Notes under the pieces: generated by a model
The model's database searches: none
What the model was told of the DNA's origin: nothing
Seen by the model: the letters and a program-made list of their open reading frames with translations, nothing else
Made by a program: the position numbers and the translations under genes
Source: Skermanella sp. TT6
GTDB lineage: Bacteria > Pseudomonadota > Alphaproteobacteria > Azospirillales > Azospirillaceae
Reading direction: 5' to 3'
DNA length: 64,000 nucleotides
Assembly: GCF_016653635.2 (NCBI RefSeq)
Contig: NZ_CP067420.1
Span: forward strand, 4,304,001-4,368,000
Part shown: positions 29,497-37,962 of the stretch, piece by piece
Layout of the letters: every line of letters starts with the position of its first letter
Numbering within the stretch: position 1 is the first letter of the stretch

Positions 29497-30645
29497 TCAG
29501 GCGGCCGGATGGACCTGGCCGCCGGTGAAAATATGGGTGCAGCGCAGCCGGCGCGCCTCGGCCGCCGGATCGTCCAGCGCTTCCAGCGCCCGCACGGTGA
29601 TCCAGCCCTCGGACCGGAGCCGCGCGCCGTCGGCGGCATCCGTCCCGATCGGCAGGAACAGGCGCGGCGCCGGCGCCGGATCGGGCACCGCGCGCAGCAC
29701 CGTATCCAGATAGAGGGTGAAGCCGGTCGAGGGTTCGCCCGACGGACCGCCTCCCGCCCGGTACCGGCCGCCGCGCCCCAGCTCGCCGCGGACCCCGCGG
29801 GAGAACAGGGTGAAACTGGTGCCGGTCTGGTACTCGAAGCCCCGGTGCTCGACCGGATCGACCGTCAGCATCAGCTCGGGTGCGGCGTCCCGGATCAGCC
29901 GGACGACCTCGGTCAGCCGCCGGCGGTCGGCCTCGGCCTCCTCCGGCAGGTCCAGGCCGGCCAGCAGCTCCACCGCCCGGTCGGCGGGTCCAGACGCCCC
30001 CATCATCCCGGCCAGCAGGTCGGCGGCCCTGCCGCCCACCGCCGCCACCTCGGCGGCGTCCTTGCGGTCCAGCGCCTGGCGCAGCCGCGCGGTCTCGTCC
30101 TCCGGCAGGTCCAGCCCGCGGCAGACCGAGGGGACAAGCGTCGGCACGTTCAGGTCCACGGAGATATTCGCGGCTCCCACCGCCTTCAGCGCGGCATAGG
30201 CCAGCAGCACGACCTCGGCATCGGCCGTTGGCTGCAACGCGCCGATCAGCTCCACGCCGACCTGCCCGAACTGCCGTTCCGGCCGGAGCTGCGATCCTTT
30301 GACGCGCAGCACCTGCCCGCCGTAGCTGAGGCGCAGCGGGCGCGGCTCGTTGGCAAGGCGGGTGACCGCGATGCGGGCGACCTGAAGGGTCATGTCCGGC
30401 CGGATCGCCAGCATGCGCTGGGAGATCGGGTCCATCAGCCGGAAGGTCTGGGTCGCCATGGCGGCCCCCGGCCCCGACAGCAGGCTGGCCTCGAACTCGA
30501 TCAGCGGCGGCTTGACTCGCTCGAACCCGTTCAGCGCGAACTCGGCCATCAGCCGTTCGACGATGGTGGCTTCGAAGGCGGCTTCGCGCGGCAGCACGTC
30601 GTGCAGGCCGGCGGGCAGCAGCGCTCTGTTCATCGTTTCGGTCAT
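29497..30645 (-). CDS. hisZ: ATP phosphoribosyltransferase regulatory subunit HisZ
   Basis: HisZ is a catalytically dead histidyl-tRNA-synthetase homologue that activates the short form of HisG in histidine synthesis. The 382-residue product has the class II-like opening LLPAGLHDVLPREAAFE and motif 2-like LRLSYGGQVLR, lacks the anticodon-binding domain, and matches HisZ length. Its presence implies a short HisG elsewhere. ATG 30645 and an ATG four codons later are both possible starts. Confidence 0.9.
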   Translation of the reverse strand: MTETMNRALLPAGLHDVLPREAAFEATIVERLMAEFALNGFERVKPPLIEFEASLLSGPGAAMATQTFRLMDPISQRMLAIRPDMTLQVARIAVTRLANEPRPLRLSYGGQVLRVKGSQLRPERQFGQVGVELIGALQPTADAEVVLLAYAALKAVGAANISVDLNVPTLVPSVCRGLDLPEDETARLRQALDRKDAAEVAAVGGRAADLLAGMMGASGPADRAVELLAGLDLPEEAEADRRRLTEVVRLIRDAAPELMLTVDPVEHRGFEYQTGTSFTLFSRGVRGELGRGGRYRAGGGPSGEPSTGFTLYLDTVLRAVPDPAPAPRLFLPIGTDAADGARLRSEGWITVRALEALDDPAAEARRLRCTHIFTGGQVHPAA

Positions 30646-30891
30646 GCCGGCACTGGATCCCGGGCTCGCTTCAGGGGGCTCGCTTCAAGGGTCCGGCCTC
30701 GACCGGACGCACCGGGCCGGTAAGTATCGGAACCGGCCCCGTTGGGCAAACGGAAAAGGGTCGCGGCTGCCATGGCCCGCAAGCGGGGCAAGACTCCACA
30801 AAACGGTTCCCCCGACGGTCCCGCGTGATCGACCATGCCCGTGCCTGTATCCTCGCGAAGCCACACGACGTAACCAGGAGAGAGTTCCCGA

Positions 30892-32241
30892 ATGCCCGCA
30901 GTCCAGACGATCGCCGCCCTGGCGGCCGACCTCGCCGCCGGCCGCACCACCAGCCTCGAGCTGACGGAGGCGGCGTTCGACCGGATCGCCGATCCGGCCG
31001 GCGAGGGCGCGCGCGCCTTCATCCTGGCCGACGTCGCGGTCAACCGCGCCGCGGCGCTGGCGCAGGCCGAAGCGTCGGACCGGCTGCGCGCCGCCGGGAT
31101 CGTGCCGTCGCCGCTCGCAGGGTTGCCGATCTCCGTCAAGGACCTGTTCGACATCGCGGGCCAAGTCACCACCGCCGGCTCGACCGTGCTGAAGGACGCG
31201 GCCCCGGCCGCCGCCGACGCGCCGGCGGTGGCCCGGCTGAGGGCGGCGGGGGCGGTCATCGTCGGCCGCACCAACATGACCGAGTTCGCGTTCTCCGGCC
31301 TGGGCGTCAACCCGCATTACGGCACCCCCGGCAACCCGCGCGACCGCGACCGCATTCCCGGCGGTTCGTCGTCGGGGGCCGCCGTGTCGGTGGCCGACGG
31401 CATGGCCGCCGCCGCGATCGGCTCGGACACCGGCGGCTCGGTCCGCATCCCCGCCGCCTTCTGCGGGCTGGCCGGGTTCAAGCCGACCCAGGCCCGGGTG
31501 CCCCGGACCGGCGCGCTGCCGCTGTCCCGGACGCTGGACACCGTCGGCCCGCTCGCCCGCTCGGTCGCCTGCTGCGCCCTGCTCGACGCCGTGCTGGCCG
31601 GAGAGTCGCCCGCCGTCCCGGACGCGGCCCCCGTCGCCGGGCTGCGCCTGGCGGTCCCGCGGGAGATCGTGCTGGACGGGCTGGACGCCACCGTCTCCGC
31701 CGCCTTCTCCGACGCGCTCTCCCGCCTGTCCAAGGCCGGCGTCCGGATCACCGACCTGTCGGTGCCGGCGCTCGCCCGCATTCCCGGAGTCAACGCCAAG
31801 GGCGGTTTCGTCACCTCCGAGGCGCTGGCCTGGCACAAGGACCTGATCGAAGCCCGGGGGCCGGAATACGATCCCCGCGTCGCGTCGCGCATCCTGCGCG
31901 GCTCCGGGATGACGGCCGTGGACTATATCGACCTGCTGGAGGCGCGCACCGGGATCATGGCCGAGGCGGCGGAGCAGACCCGGGACTTCGACGCCCTGCT
32001 GATGCCGACCGTCCCGGTCGTGGCGCCCCGGTTCGACGAGCTGGCCGACGACGCGGACTATACGCGCCTGAACATGATGGTCCTGCGCAACCCGTCGCTG
32101 TTCAATTTCCTCGACCGCCCGGCGGTCACCTTGCCCTGCGCCTCCGGCGGGCTGGCGGTCGGGACCATGCTGGTCGGCAGGCGCGGCCACGACCGCCGGC
32201 TGCTGGCGCTGGCCCGCGGAATCGAGCCGGTGGTCGCCTGA
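30892..32241 (+). CDS. amidase-signature family hydrolase
   Basis: A 449-residue amidase-signature enzyme. The catalytic triad is visible as Lys83 in PISVKDLFD, the cis-Ser in GGSSSGAA (159-161) and nucleophile Ser183 in DTGGSVRIP. It resembles the GatA branch, but no gatB or gatC flanks it, so a stand-alone amidase acting on a small amide is more likely. It diverges from hisZ (246 bases apart). The start at 30892 has AGGAGAG upstream. Confidence 0.88.
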   Translation: MPAVQTIAALAADLAAGRTTSLELTEAAFDRIADPAGEGARAFILADVAVNRAAALAQAEASDRLRAAGIVPSPLAGLPISVKDLFDIAGQVTTAGSTVLKDAAPAAADAPAVARLRAAGAVIVGRTNMTEFAFSGLGVNPHYGTPGNPRDRDRIPGGSSSGAAVSVADGMAAAAIGSDTGGSVRIPAAFCGLAGFKPTQARVPRTGALPLSRTLDTVGPLARSVACCALLDAVLAGESPAVPDAAPVAGLRLAVPREIVLDGLDATVSAAFSDALSRLSKAGVRITDLSVPALARIPGVNAKGGFVTSEALAWHKDLIEARGPEYDPRVASRILRGSGMTAVDYIDLLEARTGIMAEAAEQTRDFDALLMPTVPVVAPRFDELADDADYTRLNMMVLRNPSLFNFLDRPAVTLPCASGGLAVGTMLVGRRGHDRRLLALARGIEPVVA

Positions 32242-32252
32242 CGCCCCTGCCG

Positions 32253-32597
32253 TCAGTGGTCCGAGCGGTGGAGGATCTTGTCGCCCATGCCGGTATCGTA
32301 CCCCATGCCTTCTAGAGTGATCACGGCGGCGTGGGGGAACCGGGACTTGATCAGGCCCTTGCGCTCCAGCGCCACCCAGACCGACGGATTGCTCAGGCCG
32401 TTGGCGTCGGCGGTCGAAACCACGGCGTCGCCCATATGGAAATGGTTGCCGTGGGCATGGGGGAACTGGTTGACCAGAAGGGCGCCCTCCCCCTCCTCGG
32501 GAGCGGGGGTGCCGATCAGCCGGCCCAGTTCCTGAAGCAGGGTCAAGGTCTTGAGCTGGAGCGGGTTGAGCTTCAGCGGATTCACTCTGGGCGGCAT
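32253..32597 (-). CDS. conserved hypothetical protein
   Basis: A 114-residue protein, MPPRVNPLKLNPLQLKTLTL at the start, then a His-rich stretch QFPHAHGNHFHMGD and SVWVALERKGLI, which reads like a small winged-helix or regulatory fold. The ATG at 32597 is chosen over upstream codons because the upstream frame is not protein-like. It converges on the amidase with 11 bases between. I cannot name the family; the histidine cluster could bind metal. Confidence 0.7.
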   Translation of the reverse strand: MPPRVNPLKLNPLQLKTLTLLQELGRLIGTPAPEEGEGALLVNQFPHAHGNHFHMGDAVVSTADANGLSNPSVWVALERKGLIKSRFPHAAVITLEGMGYDTGMGDKILHRSDH

Positions 32598-32802
32598 CGT
32601 CGTCCTGCGTGCAATGGTTACAGTTTGGAGTAACGGGCGCACTTCAGCGCCGGTTCCCGTGCTCGTCAAGTCATAAGCCGCACGCGCCGGGACGGATCCG
32701 CTGCGCAACATCCTGAAACATAAGTTTACTTGGGTTGCCCCGCTTACGTGTGGCAGTAAGGTGCAGTGCGGAATCGACGTGTGAAAGCTGAGCGAAGAGA
32801 AC

Positions 32803-34632
32803 ATGTGCGGGATTATCGGCATCATCGGCAAGAACGAAGTGGCCCCCCTGCTGATCGAGGGGCTGCGCCGGCTGGAGTATCGCGGCTATGACAGCGCCGG
32901 CGTGGCGACGCTGGTCAACGGCCGGATCGACCGGCGCCGGGCCGAGGGCAAGCTGGTCAACCTGGACAGGCGCGTGCAGGAGCAGCCCCTGTCCGGAACC
33001 ATCGGCATCGGCCACACCCGCTGGGCAACCCACGGCGGCCCGACCGAGACCAACGCCCATCCCCACGCCACCCGCAAGGTGGCGGTCGTCCACAACGGCA
33101 TCATCGAGAACTACCAGGACCTGAAGGCCGAGCTGGAGGGTCACCACTACGTCTTCGAGACCCAGACCGACACCGAGGTGATCGTCCATCTCGTTACCTC
33201 CTATCTCGACCAGGGTCTGCGGCCGGTGGACGCCACGGCCGAAGCCTTGAAGCGCCTGGAGGGCGCTTTCAGCCTCGCGCTGATCTTCGCCGGCGAGCAC
33301 GACCTGATGATCGGAGCGCGCCGCGGCACCCCGCTGGCCGTCGGCTACGGGAACGGCAACGACGAGATGTACCTGGCGTCGGACGCCTTCGCCCTGGCGC
33401 CGCTGACCAACCGCCTCTCCTACCTGGAGGACGGCGACTGGGTCGTGCTGAATCGCGGCTCCGTGGTGATCCGCAACGCCGCCGGCGAGCAGGTGGACCG
33501 CCCGATCAAGCTGTCTGCCGTGTCCGGGGCCATGATCGGCAAGGGCGAGCACCGCCACTTCATGCTGAAGGAGATCTACGAGCAGCCCCAGGTGATCGGC
33601 GACACGCTGAACGCCTTCGTCCAGGCGACCACCGGCCGCATCACCCTGCCCGACCTGCCCTTCGACATCGCGGCGATCCCGCGGGTGACCGTAGTCGCCT
33701 GCGGCACCGCCTTCTATGCCGGCATGGTCGCCAAGTACTGGCTGGAGCAGGTCGCCCGCGTGCCGGTCGAGCTGGACATCGCGTCGGAGTTCCGTTACCG
33801 CGAGGCCCCCATGCCCGAGGGCGGGCTCGCCCTGTTCATCTCCCAGTCGGGCGAGACCCTGGATACCCTGGAGGCGCTCCGCTACGCCAAGCGCCAGGGC
33901 CAGCACATCCTGTCGGTGATCAATGTCGGCGAAAGCACGATCGCCCGCGAGAGCCACGCCGTGCTGGGCACGCTGGCCGGCCCGGAGATCGGCGTCGCCT
34001 CGACCAAGGCCTTCACCACCCAGCTCACCGTGCTGGCCTGCTTCGCCCTCGCCATGGCCCGCGCCCGCGGCGCCATCACGGCCGAGCAGGAGGCCGCCAT
34101 CTCCGCGGCGCTGCGCGAGGTCCCGGCCCGGGCGGTCGACGTGCTGAACCACGACGAGCGCCTGCGCGTCCTGGCCCACGAGGTCTCGGAGGCGCGCGAC
34201 GCCCTGTACCTGGGCCGCGGCACCAGCTATCCGATCGCCCTGGAGGGCGCGCTGAAGCTGAAGGAGATCTCCTACATCCACGCCGAGGGCTATGCCGCCG
34301 GCGAGATGAAGCACGGCCCGATCGCCCTGATCGACGAGGACGTCCCGATCATCGCCTTGGCGCCCAACGACGCCCTGTTCGAGAAGACCGCGTCGAACAT
34401 CATGGAGGCGGCGGCCCGGGGCGGCAAGGTGCTGCTGCTGTCCGACGCCCCGGGCGTGGAGCGCATGCGCGACAAGGTCCGCTGGACCGTGACCCTGCCG
34501 ACCGTCCACCCCTTCGTGTCCCCGATCCTCTACGCGATCCCGATGCAGCTCCTGGCGTACCACACGGCGGTGATCAAGGGCACCGACGTGGACCAGCCGC
34601 GCAACCTGGCGAAGAGCGTCACGGTGGAGTAG
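32803..34632 (+). CDS. glmS: glutamine-fructose-6-phosphate aminotransferase
   Basis: GlmS makes glucosamine-6-phosphate, the entry to peptidoglycan and lipid A sugars. The 609-residue product starts MCGIIGIIGK with the nucleophile Cys2 after Met removal, has the glutaminase core (RWATHGGPTETNAHPH), two SIS domains (CGTAFYAGMVAKYWLE, LGRGTSYPIALEGALKLKE) and ends PRNLAKSVTVE. No GlmS ribozyme pattern is evident upstream. It overlaps the 3' end of rsmD by 14 bases on the opposite strand. Confidence 0.97.
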   Translation: MCGIIGIIGKNEVAPLLIEGLRRLEYRGYDSAGVATLVNGRIDRRRAEGKLVNLDRRVQEQPLSGTIGIGHTRWATHGGPTETNAHPHATRKVAVVHNGIIENYQDLKAELEGHHYVFETQTDTEVIVHLVTSYLDQGLRPVDATAEALKRLEGAFSLALIFAGEHDLMIGARRGTPLAVGYGNGNDEMYLASDAFALAPLTNRLSYLEDGDWVVLNRGSVVIRNAAGEQVDRPIKLSAVSGAMIGKGEHRHFMLKEIYEQPQVIGDTLNAFVQATTGRITLPDLPFDIAAIPRVTVVACGTAFYAGMVAKYWLEQVARVPVELDIASEFRYREAPMPEGGLALFISQSGETLDTLEALRYAKRQGQHILSVINVGESTIARESHAVLGTLAGPEIGVASTKAFTTQLTVLACFALAMARARGAITAEQEAAISAALREVPARAVDVLNHDERLRVLAHEVSEARDALYLGRGTSYPIALEGALKLKEISYIHAEGYAAGEMKHGPIALIDEDVPIIALAPNDALFEKTASNIMEAAARGGKVLLLSDAPGVERMRDKVRWTVTLPTVHPFVSPILYAIPMQLLAYHTAVIKGTDVDQPRNLAKSVTVE

Positions 34633-35185
34633 GACCGCCGATCCGCAGGAACAGCACGCGCGTGTCCCCGTAGGCGCGGTCGTCCAGCGCCTCGGCGAAG
34701 GCGGGCGTCTCCCACGGGTCCTCCAGGGCGATCTCCACCACGGCGACGGCACCGGGAGCGCACCAGCCGCGCTCCCGGAGGGCCGACAGGGCAGCCGGGG
34801 CCAAGTGCTTCCCGTAGGGCGGATCCAGGAACAGCAGGCCGCAGGGGCCTTGCGCGCGGGGAGGCCGCGTGGCGTCGGCCCGGACGACGTCGCAACGGTC
34901 GGCGACGGCGAGCGACGCGATGTTGCGCCGGACCAGATCCAGCGATTCCCGGCCCCGGTCCATGAAGACGACGCGCCGGGCGCCGCGCGACAGGGCCTCC
35001 AGCCCCAGGGCGCCGGTGCCGCAGAAGGCGTCGAGCACCAGGGCGCCCTCGATGTCGGGCGCCCAGTCGGCATGGGCGAGGATGTTGAAGACCGCCTCCC
35101 GCGTGCGGTCGCCGGTCGGGCGGATGTCGCGTCCGGCGGGAGCCTCCAGGCGCCGGCCGCGCAGGCTACCGCCGACGAGTCTCAT
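34619..35185 (-). CDS. rsmD: 16S rRNA (guanine966-N2)-methyltransferase RsmD
   Basis: RsmD methylates G966 of 16S rRNA in the assembled 30S subunit. The 188-residue product shows RPTGDRTREAVFNIL, the SAM site VLDAFCGTGALGLEALSRGA and the catalytic LFLDPPYGKHL. Its start overlaps the 3' end of the pseudouridine synthase gene by 20 bases, so the two are probably one operon; their 3' end overlaps glmS. Confidence 0.93.
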   Translation of the reverse strand: MRLVGGSLRGRRLEAPAGRDIRPTGDRTREAVFNILAHADWAPDIEGALVLDAFCGTGALGLEALSRGARRVVFMDRGRESLDLVRRNIASLAVADRCDVVRADATRPPRAQGPCGLLFLDPPYGKHLAPAALSALRERGWCAPGAVAVVEIALEDPWETPAFAEALDDRAYGDTRVLFLRIGGPTPP

Positions 35186-36080
35186 GCCTGCCCCTCGATC
35201 CCCCGCCGGCGGCCGGTCCCTTGGCCGGGCCGGAAGCCGGCGTCCGCGGCTTCGCGTGGGGCTTGGGCTGGGGCTTCGCCTTGGCGGTGCCGGTGTTCGG
35301 CTTGACCGGCTCGTCGCCCCGGTCGGAGAAGAACTTCGCCACCTGGTCGCGCAGAACGCGCCTGGGCACCTCCTCGACCTCGCCGCGCTCCAGCTTGCCG
35401 AGCTGGAAGGGGCCGTAGGCGACCCGGATCAGCCGGTTGACGGTCAGGCCCAGGCTTTCCATCACGTTGCGGACCTCGCGGTTCTTGCCCTCGCGGAGCG
35501 TGATGGTCAGCCAGGCGTTGGAGCCCTGCTGCCGGTCGAGCAGGGCCTCGATCGGACCGTACTGCACGCCGTCGATCGTGACGCCGCGGGACAGACCGGC
35601 GAGACGGGCCGGGTCGGCGATGCCGTTCACCCGCACCCGGTAGCGCCGCGCCCAGCCGGTGGACGGAAGCTCCAGGAAGCGGGCCAGCTCGCCGTCGTTG
35701 GTCAGCAGCAGCAGCCCCTCGGTCGTCAGGTCGAGCCGACCGACCGACACGACGCGCGGCAGGTCCGCCGGAAGCGTGTCGAACACCGTCTGCCGGCCCT
35801 TCTCGTCGCGGGCGGAGGTCACCAGGCCGTCGGGCTTGTGGTAGCGCCACAGCCGGGTCGGCTCCATCTCCGGCAGAGGCTTGCCGTCCACGACGATCTT
35901 GTCGCCCGGCCCCACCACCACCGCCGGAGTCGTCAGCACGGCGCCGTTGACCGCGACGCGGCCCTCGGCGATCCAGCGCTCGGCGTCGCGGCGGGAGCAG
36001 AGGCCGGCACGGGCGAGCCGCTTGGCGATGCGTTCGGGGCCGCCGGAGGCCTCTTCGGGAGAGGTGTCGGACGGGGTCAT
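35166..36080 (-). CDS. 23S rRNA pseudouridine synthase, RluB/RsuA family
   Basis: The 304-residue product has an S4 RNA-binding domain (RIAKRLARAGLCSRRDAERW) and the catalytic motif VGRLDLTTEGLLLLTNDG with Asp, followed by REGKNREVRNVMESLG, which identifies the RsuA/RluB/RluE/RluF family. The 60-residue C-terminal tail is Lys/Pro/Gly-rich and probably disordered. ATG 36080 is chosen; an ATG 17 codons upstream is less likely. RluB is favoured over RsuA, but the target position is not certain. Confidence 0.88.
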   Translation of the reverse strand: MTPSDTSPEEASGGPERIAKRLARAGLCSRRDAERWIAEGRVAVNGAVLTTPAVVVGPGDKIVVDGKPLPEMEPTRLWRYHKPDGLVTSARDEKGRQTVFDTLPADLPRVVSVGRLDLTTEGLLLLTNDGELARFLELPSTGWARRYRVRVNGIADPARLAGLSRGVTIDGVQYGPIEALLDRQQGSNAWLTITLREGKNREVRNVMESLGLTVNRLIRVAYGPFQLGKLERGEVEEVPRRVLRDQVAKFFSDRGDEPVKPNTGTAKAKPQPKPHAKPRTPASGPAKGPAAGGGSRGRHETRRR

Positions 36081-36176
36081 CGGCGGGCTCCGGCCCGGTG
36101 CGGCGGCATGTGTTCGGACATGCCGCGACATTACGGGGCCGGCGGCACCGCCGCAAGGGACGGCCTCTTCCGGCGG

Positions 36177-36386
36177 TCAGTCTTCCAGCCGGAAGCCGAC
36201 CTTGATGACGACCTGGTAATGGGCGACCTTGCCGCCCGAGATATGGCCGCGCGTCTCGACCACCTCGAACCAGTTGAGGTGGTCGTGCATCTTGGCGGCG
36301 CGGGCGACCGCTCCCTGGATCGCGTCCTCGATGCTGATGGAGGACGATCCGATGATCTCGATCTTCTGGTAGATGTGGTCGCTCAT
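36177..36386 (-). CDS. dodecin, flavin-binding small protein
   Basis: Dodecins form dodecameric shells that bind flavins. The 69-residue product shows the family pattern HIYQKIEIIGSSSISIEDAI and the W-F ligand-binding region LNWFEVVETRGHI. The ATG at 36386 is near the normal start; the long in-frame upstream extension is Arg/Pro-rich and not part of the gene. It lies between the pseudouridine synthase and tadA. Confidence 0.93.
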   Translation of the reverse strand: MSDHIYQKIEIIGSSSISIEDAIQGAVARAAKMHDHLNWFEVVETRGHISGGKVAHYQVVIKVGFRLED

Positions 36387-36532
36387 GCCGGAATGCTCCC
36401 TGCGGGTTGACGCGGAAGCATGGGCAGACCTCGCGGCGCGGCGCAACCGTGCGGCACCGGGTGCCGGGTGCGGCAAGTTTTCCTGTGCGCCGTCCCCTTG
36501 ACGCCGCCCCGGCCGGGCGGCCAGTCTGCCGC

Positions 36533-37000
36533 ATGACCAGACCTCTCCCGATATCGTCCCCCATGGCGCTCGCCCTTGCCGAGGCGGAGGATGCCGCCGC
36601 GCGCGGGGAGGTCCCGGTCGGCGCGGTGATCGTCGAGGCTTCGACCGGTCAGGTGCTCGCGTCGGCGGGAAACCGGACCGAGGAACTGGCCGATCCGACG
36701 GCCCACGCCGAGATGCTGGCGATCCGGTCCGCATGCGCTTTGCGTGCCGAACCGCGCCTGCCGGACTGTGATCTATATGTGACCTTGGAGCCTTGCGGCA
36801 TGTGCGCCGCGGCAATCAGTTTTGCTCGGTTGCGCCGAGTGTACTTCGGGGCCTATGATGTAAAAGGCGGCGGGGTCGAGCACGGACCCCGCTTCTTCCA
36901 CCAGGCGACTTGCCACCACGTTCCCGAGACTTATGGCGGGCTGGATGAGCGCCGGGCGGCGGAGCTGCTGAGGGACTTTTTCCGAAAGCGGCGCTCGTGA
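36533..37000 (+). CDS. tadA: tRNA adenosine deaminase / nucleoside deaminase
   Basis: TadA converts A34 to inosine in tRNA-Arg(ACG). The 155-residue product carries the zinc/catalytic motif TAHAEM and LEPCGMCAAA, both intact, and the C-terminal helix typical of TadA. The ATG at 36533 fits the family. It diverges from the dodecin gene. It may also belong to the broader nucleoside-deaminase group, but the TadA assignment is usual for this type. Confidence 0.9.
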   Translation: MTRPLPISSPMALALAEAEDAAARGEVPVGAVIVEASTGQVLASAGNRTEELADPTAHAEMLAIRSACALRAEPRLPDCDLYVTLEPCGMCAAAISFARLRRVYFGAYDVKGGGVEHGPRFFHQATCHHVPETYGGLDERRAAELLRDFFRKRRS

Positions 37001-37153
37001 CTGTAATAATTGGTTGTAGGCGCGTTTTGTTGCGGGGCATGGCAGGGATGGGTAGGCAAGATCTGACCCGAGGGGCATGGGAGACCATGACCCTTTCGAC
37101 GTGTTCGGCGGACAAAATGCGTTCTTCGTGAGACTCCACGGATCGGCTATCCC

Positions 37154-37879
37154 ATGCGCTTTAACGCCCCGCGTCATTCCTTCCAGCAGCAAACTCCCGT
37201 CGCCGAAAAGATCAAGGCGACCGTAAAGTGGTTCGACCCCAACAAGGGATTCGGTTTCGTCGCCCCCGACGACGGGTCTCCCGACGCGTTCCTGCCCGCT
37301 TCGGCAGTGACGGCGGTCGGCCATGACCGTCTGCCCGAGGGCTCGACGGTGGTGGTCGATCTGGTCCAGGGCCAGAAGGGCAATCAGGTCAGCCGGATCT
37401 ACGACGTGGACACCACGACCGCTTCCCCGCGCCCGCGGCGCGACGATGCCGGCCGCGCCGGCGGACGCATGGGCGCCCCCGCGCGCGGCGGCTACGGCCA
37501 GGATCGCGGCGGCTACGGCAACGACCGCGGCGGCTACGGCGGTGGCGGCTATGGCCAGGATCGCGGTGGCTACGGCAACGACCGCGGCGGTTACGGCCAG
37601 GACCGCGGCGGCTACGGCAACGACCGTGGCGGCTACGGCGGCGGTTACGCCGACCGCAGCTCCGGCCCGGCCGAGGAGGTCGAGGGCACCGTGAAGTGGT
37701 TCAACACCACGAAGGGCTTCGGCTTCGTCGCTCCCGACAGCGGCGGCAAGGATGTCTTCGTCCACATCACCGCCGTCGAGCGGTCCGGCGTCGGCGCGCT
37801 GCAGGAGAACCAGCGCGTGCGGATGAAGGTCCAGCAGGGTCAGAAGGGCCTGGAAGCCGTCAGCATCGAAACGCTCTGA
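37154..37879 (+). CDS. double cold-shock-domain protein with RGGY repeat linker
   Basis: The 241-residue protein has two cold-shock domains separated by a low-complexity linker. CSD1 (about 20-83) keeps RNP1 (KGFGFV), but its RNP2 is DAFLP instead of the usual VFVH. CSD2 (about 174-241) keeps both KGFGFV and VFVHITAVE. Between them, residues about 110-166 repeat [14 protein letters not shown] with interspersed glycines. CSPs bind single-stranded RNA and DNA; RGG/Tyr linkers are typical of proteins that self-associate or phase-separate. The 154-base leader upstream has a small GGCATGG/CCATGACC hairpin and only a weak ribosome-binding site. A terminator follows. Confidence 0.93.
   Translation: MRFNAPRHSFQQQTPVAEKIKATVKWFDPNKGFGFVAPDDGSPDAFLPASAVTAVGHDRLPEGSTVVVDLVQGQKGNQVSRIYDVDTTTASPRPRRDDAGRAGGRMGAPARGGYGQDRGGYGNDRGGYGGGGYGQDRGGYGNDRGGYGQDRGGYGNDRGGYGGGYADRSSGPAEEVEGTVKWFNTTKGFGFVAPDSGGKDVFVHITAVERSGVGALQENQRVRMKVQQGQKGLEAVSIETL
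37487..37650 (+). repeat. coding tandem repeats for RGGYG-D units
   Basis: Roughly 21-24 base units encoding RGGYG[Q/N]D repeat about seven times in frame within the cold-shock protein. The codons vary little (ggcggctacggc and similar), which points to recent slippage-type expansion and predicts length variation between strains. Confidence 0.8.
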
Positions 37880-37906
37880 CGGTTTCCGCTCACCCAGGCA
37901 GGCCAG

Positions 37907-37940
37907 GGCGATGCGGGCATGATGCCCGCATCGCCTTTTT
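37907..37940 (+). terminator. intrinsic terminator of the cold-shock gene
   Basis: GGCGATGCGGGCA pairs with TGCCCGCATCGCC around a TGA loop, followed by TTTTT. It lies 27 bases after the cold-shock stop codon, a strong Rho-independent terminator. Confidence 0.9.
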
Positions 37941-37962
37941 CATGCCCGCGCTGCCGGGGCCG

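Noticed and set aside
27407-29713. Long plus-strand frame spanning lipB and purA
   Set aside because: It crosses the recognised lipB and purA genes and has no domain features, so it is a shadow.
32598-32802. GlmS ribozyme upstream of glmS
   Set aside because: No ribozyme-like conserved core was recognised; such ribozymes are mostly in Gram-positive bacteria.
36177-36815. Long minus-strand frame extending the dodecin gene upstream
   Set aside because: The extension is Arg/Pro/Gly-rich and overlaps tadA on the other strand; dodecin homologues begin at the chosen ATG.
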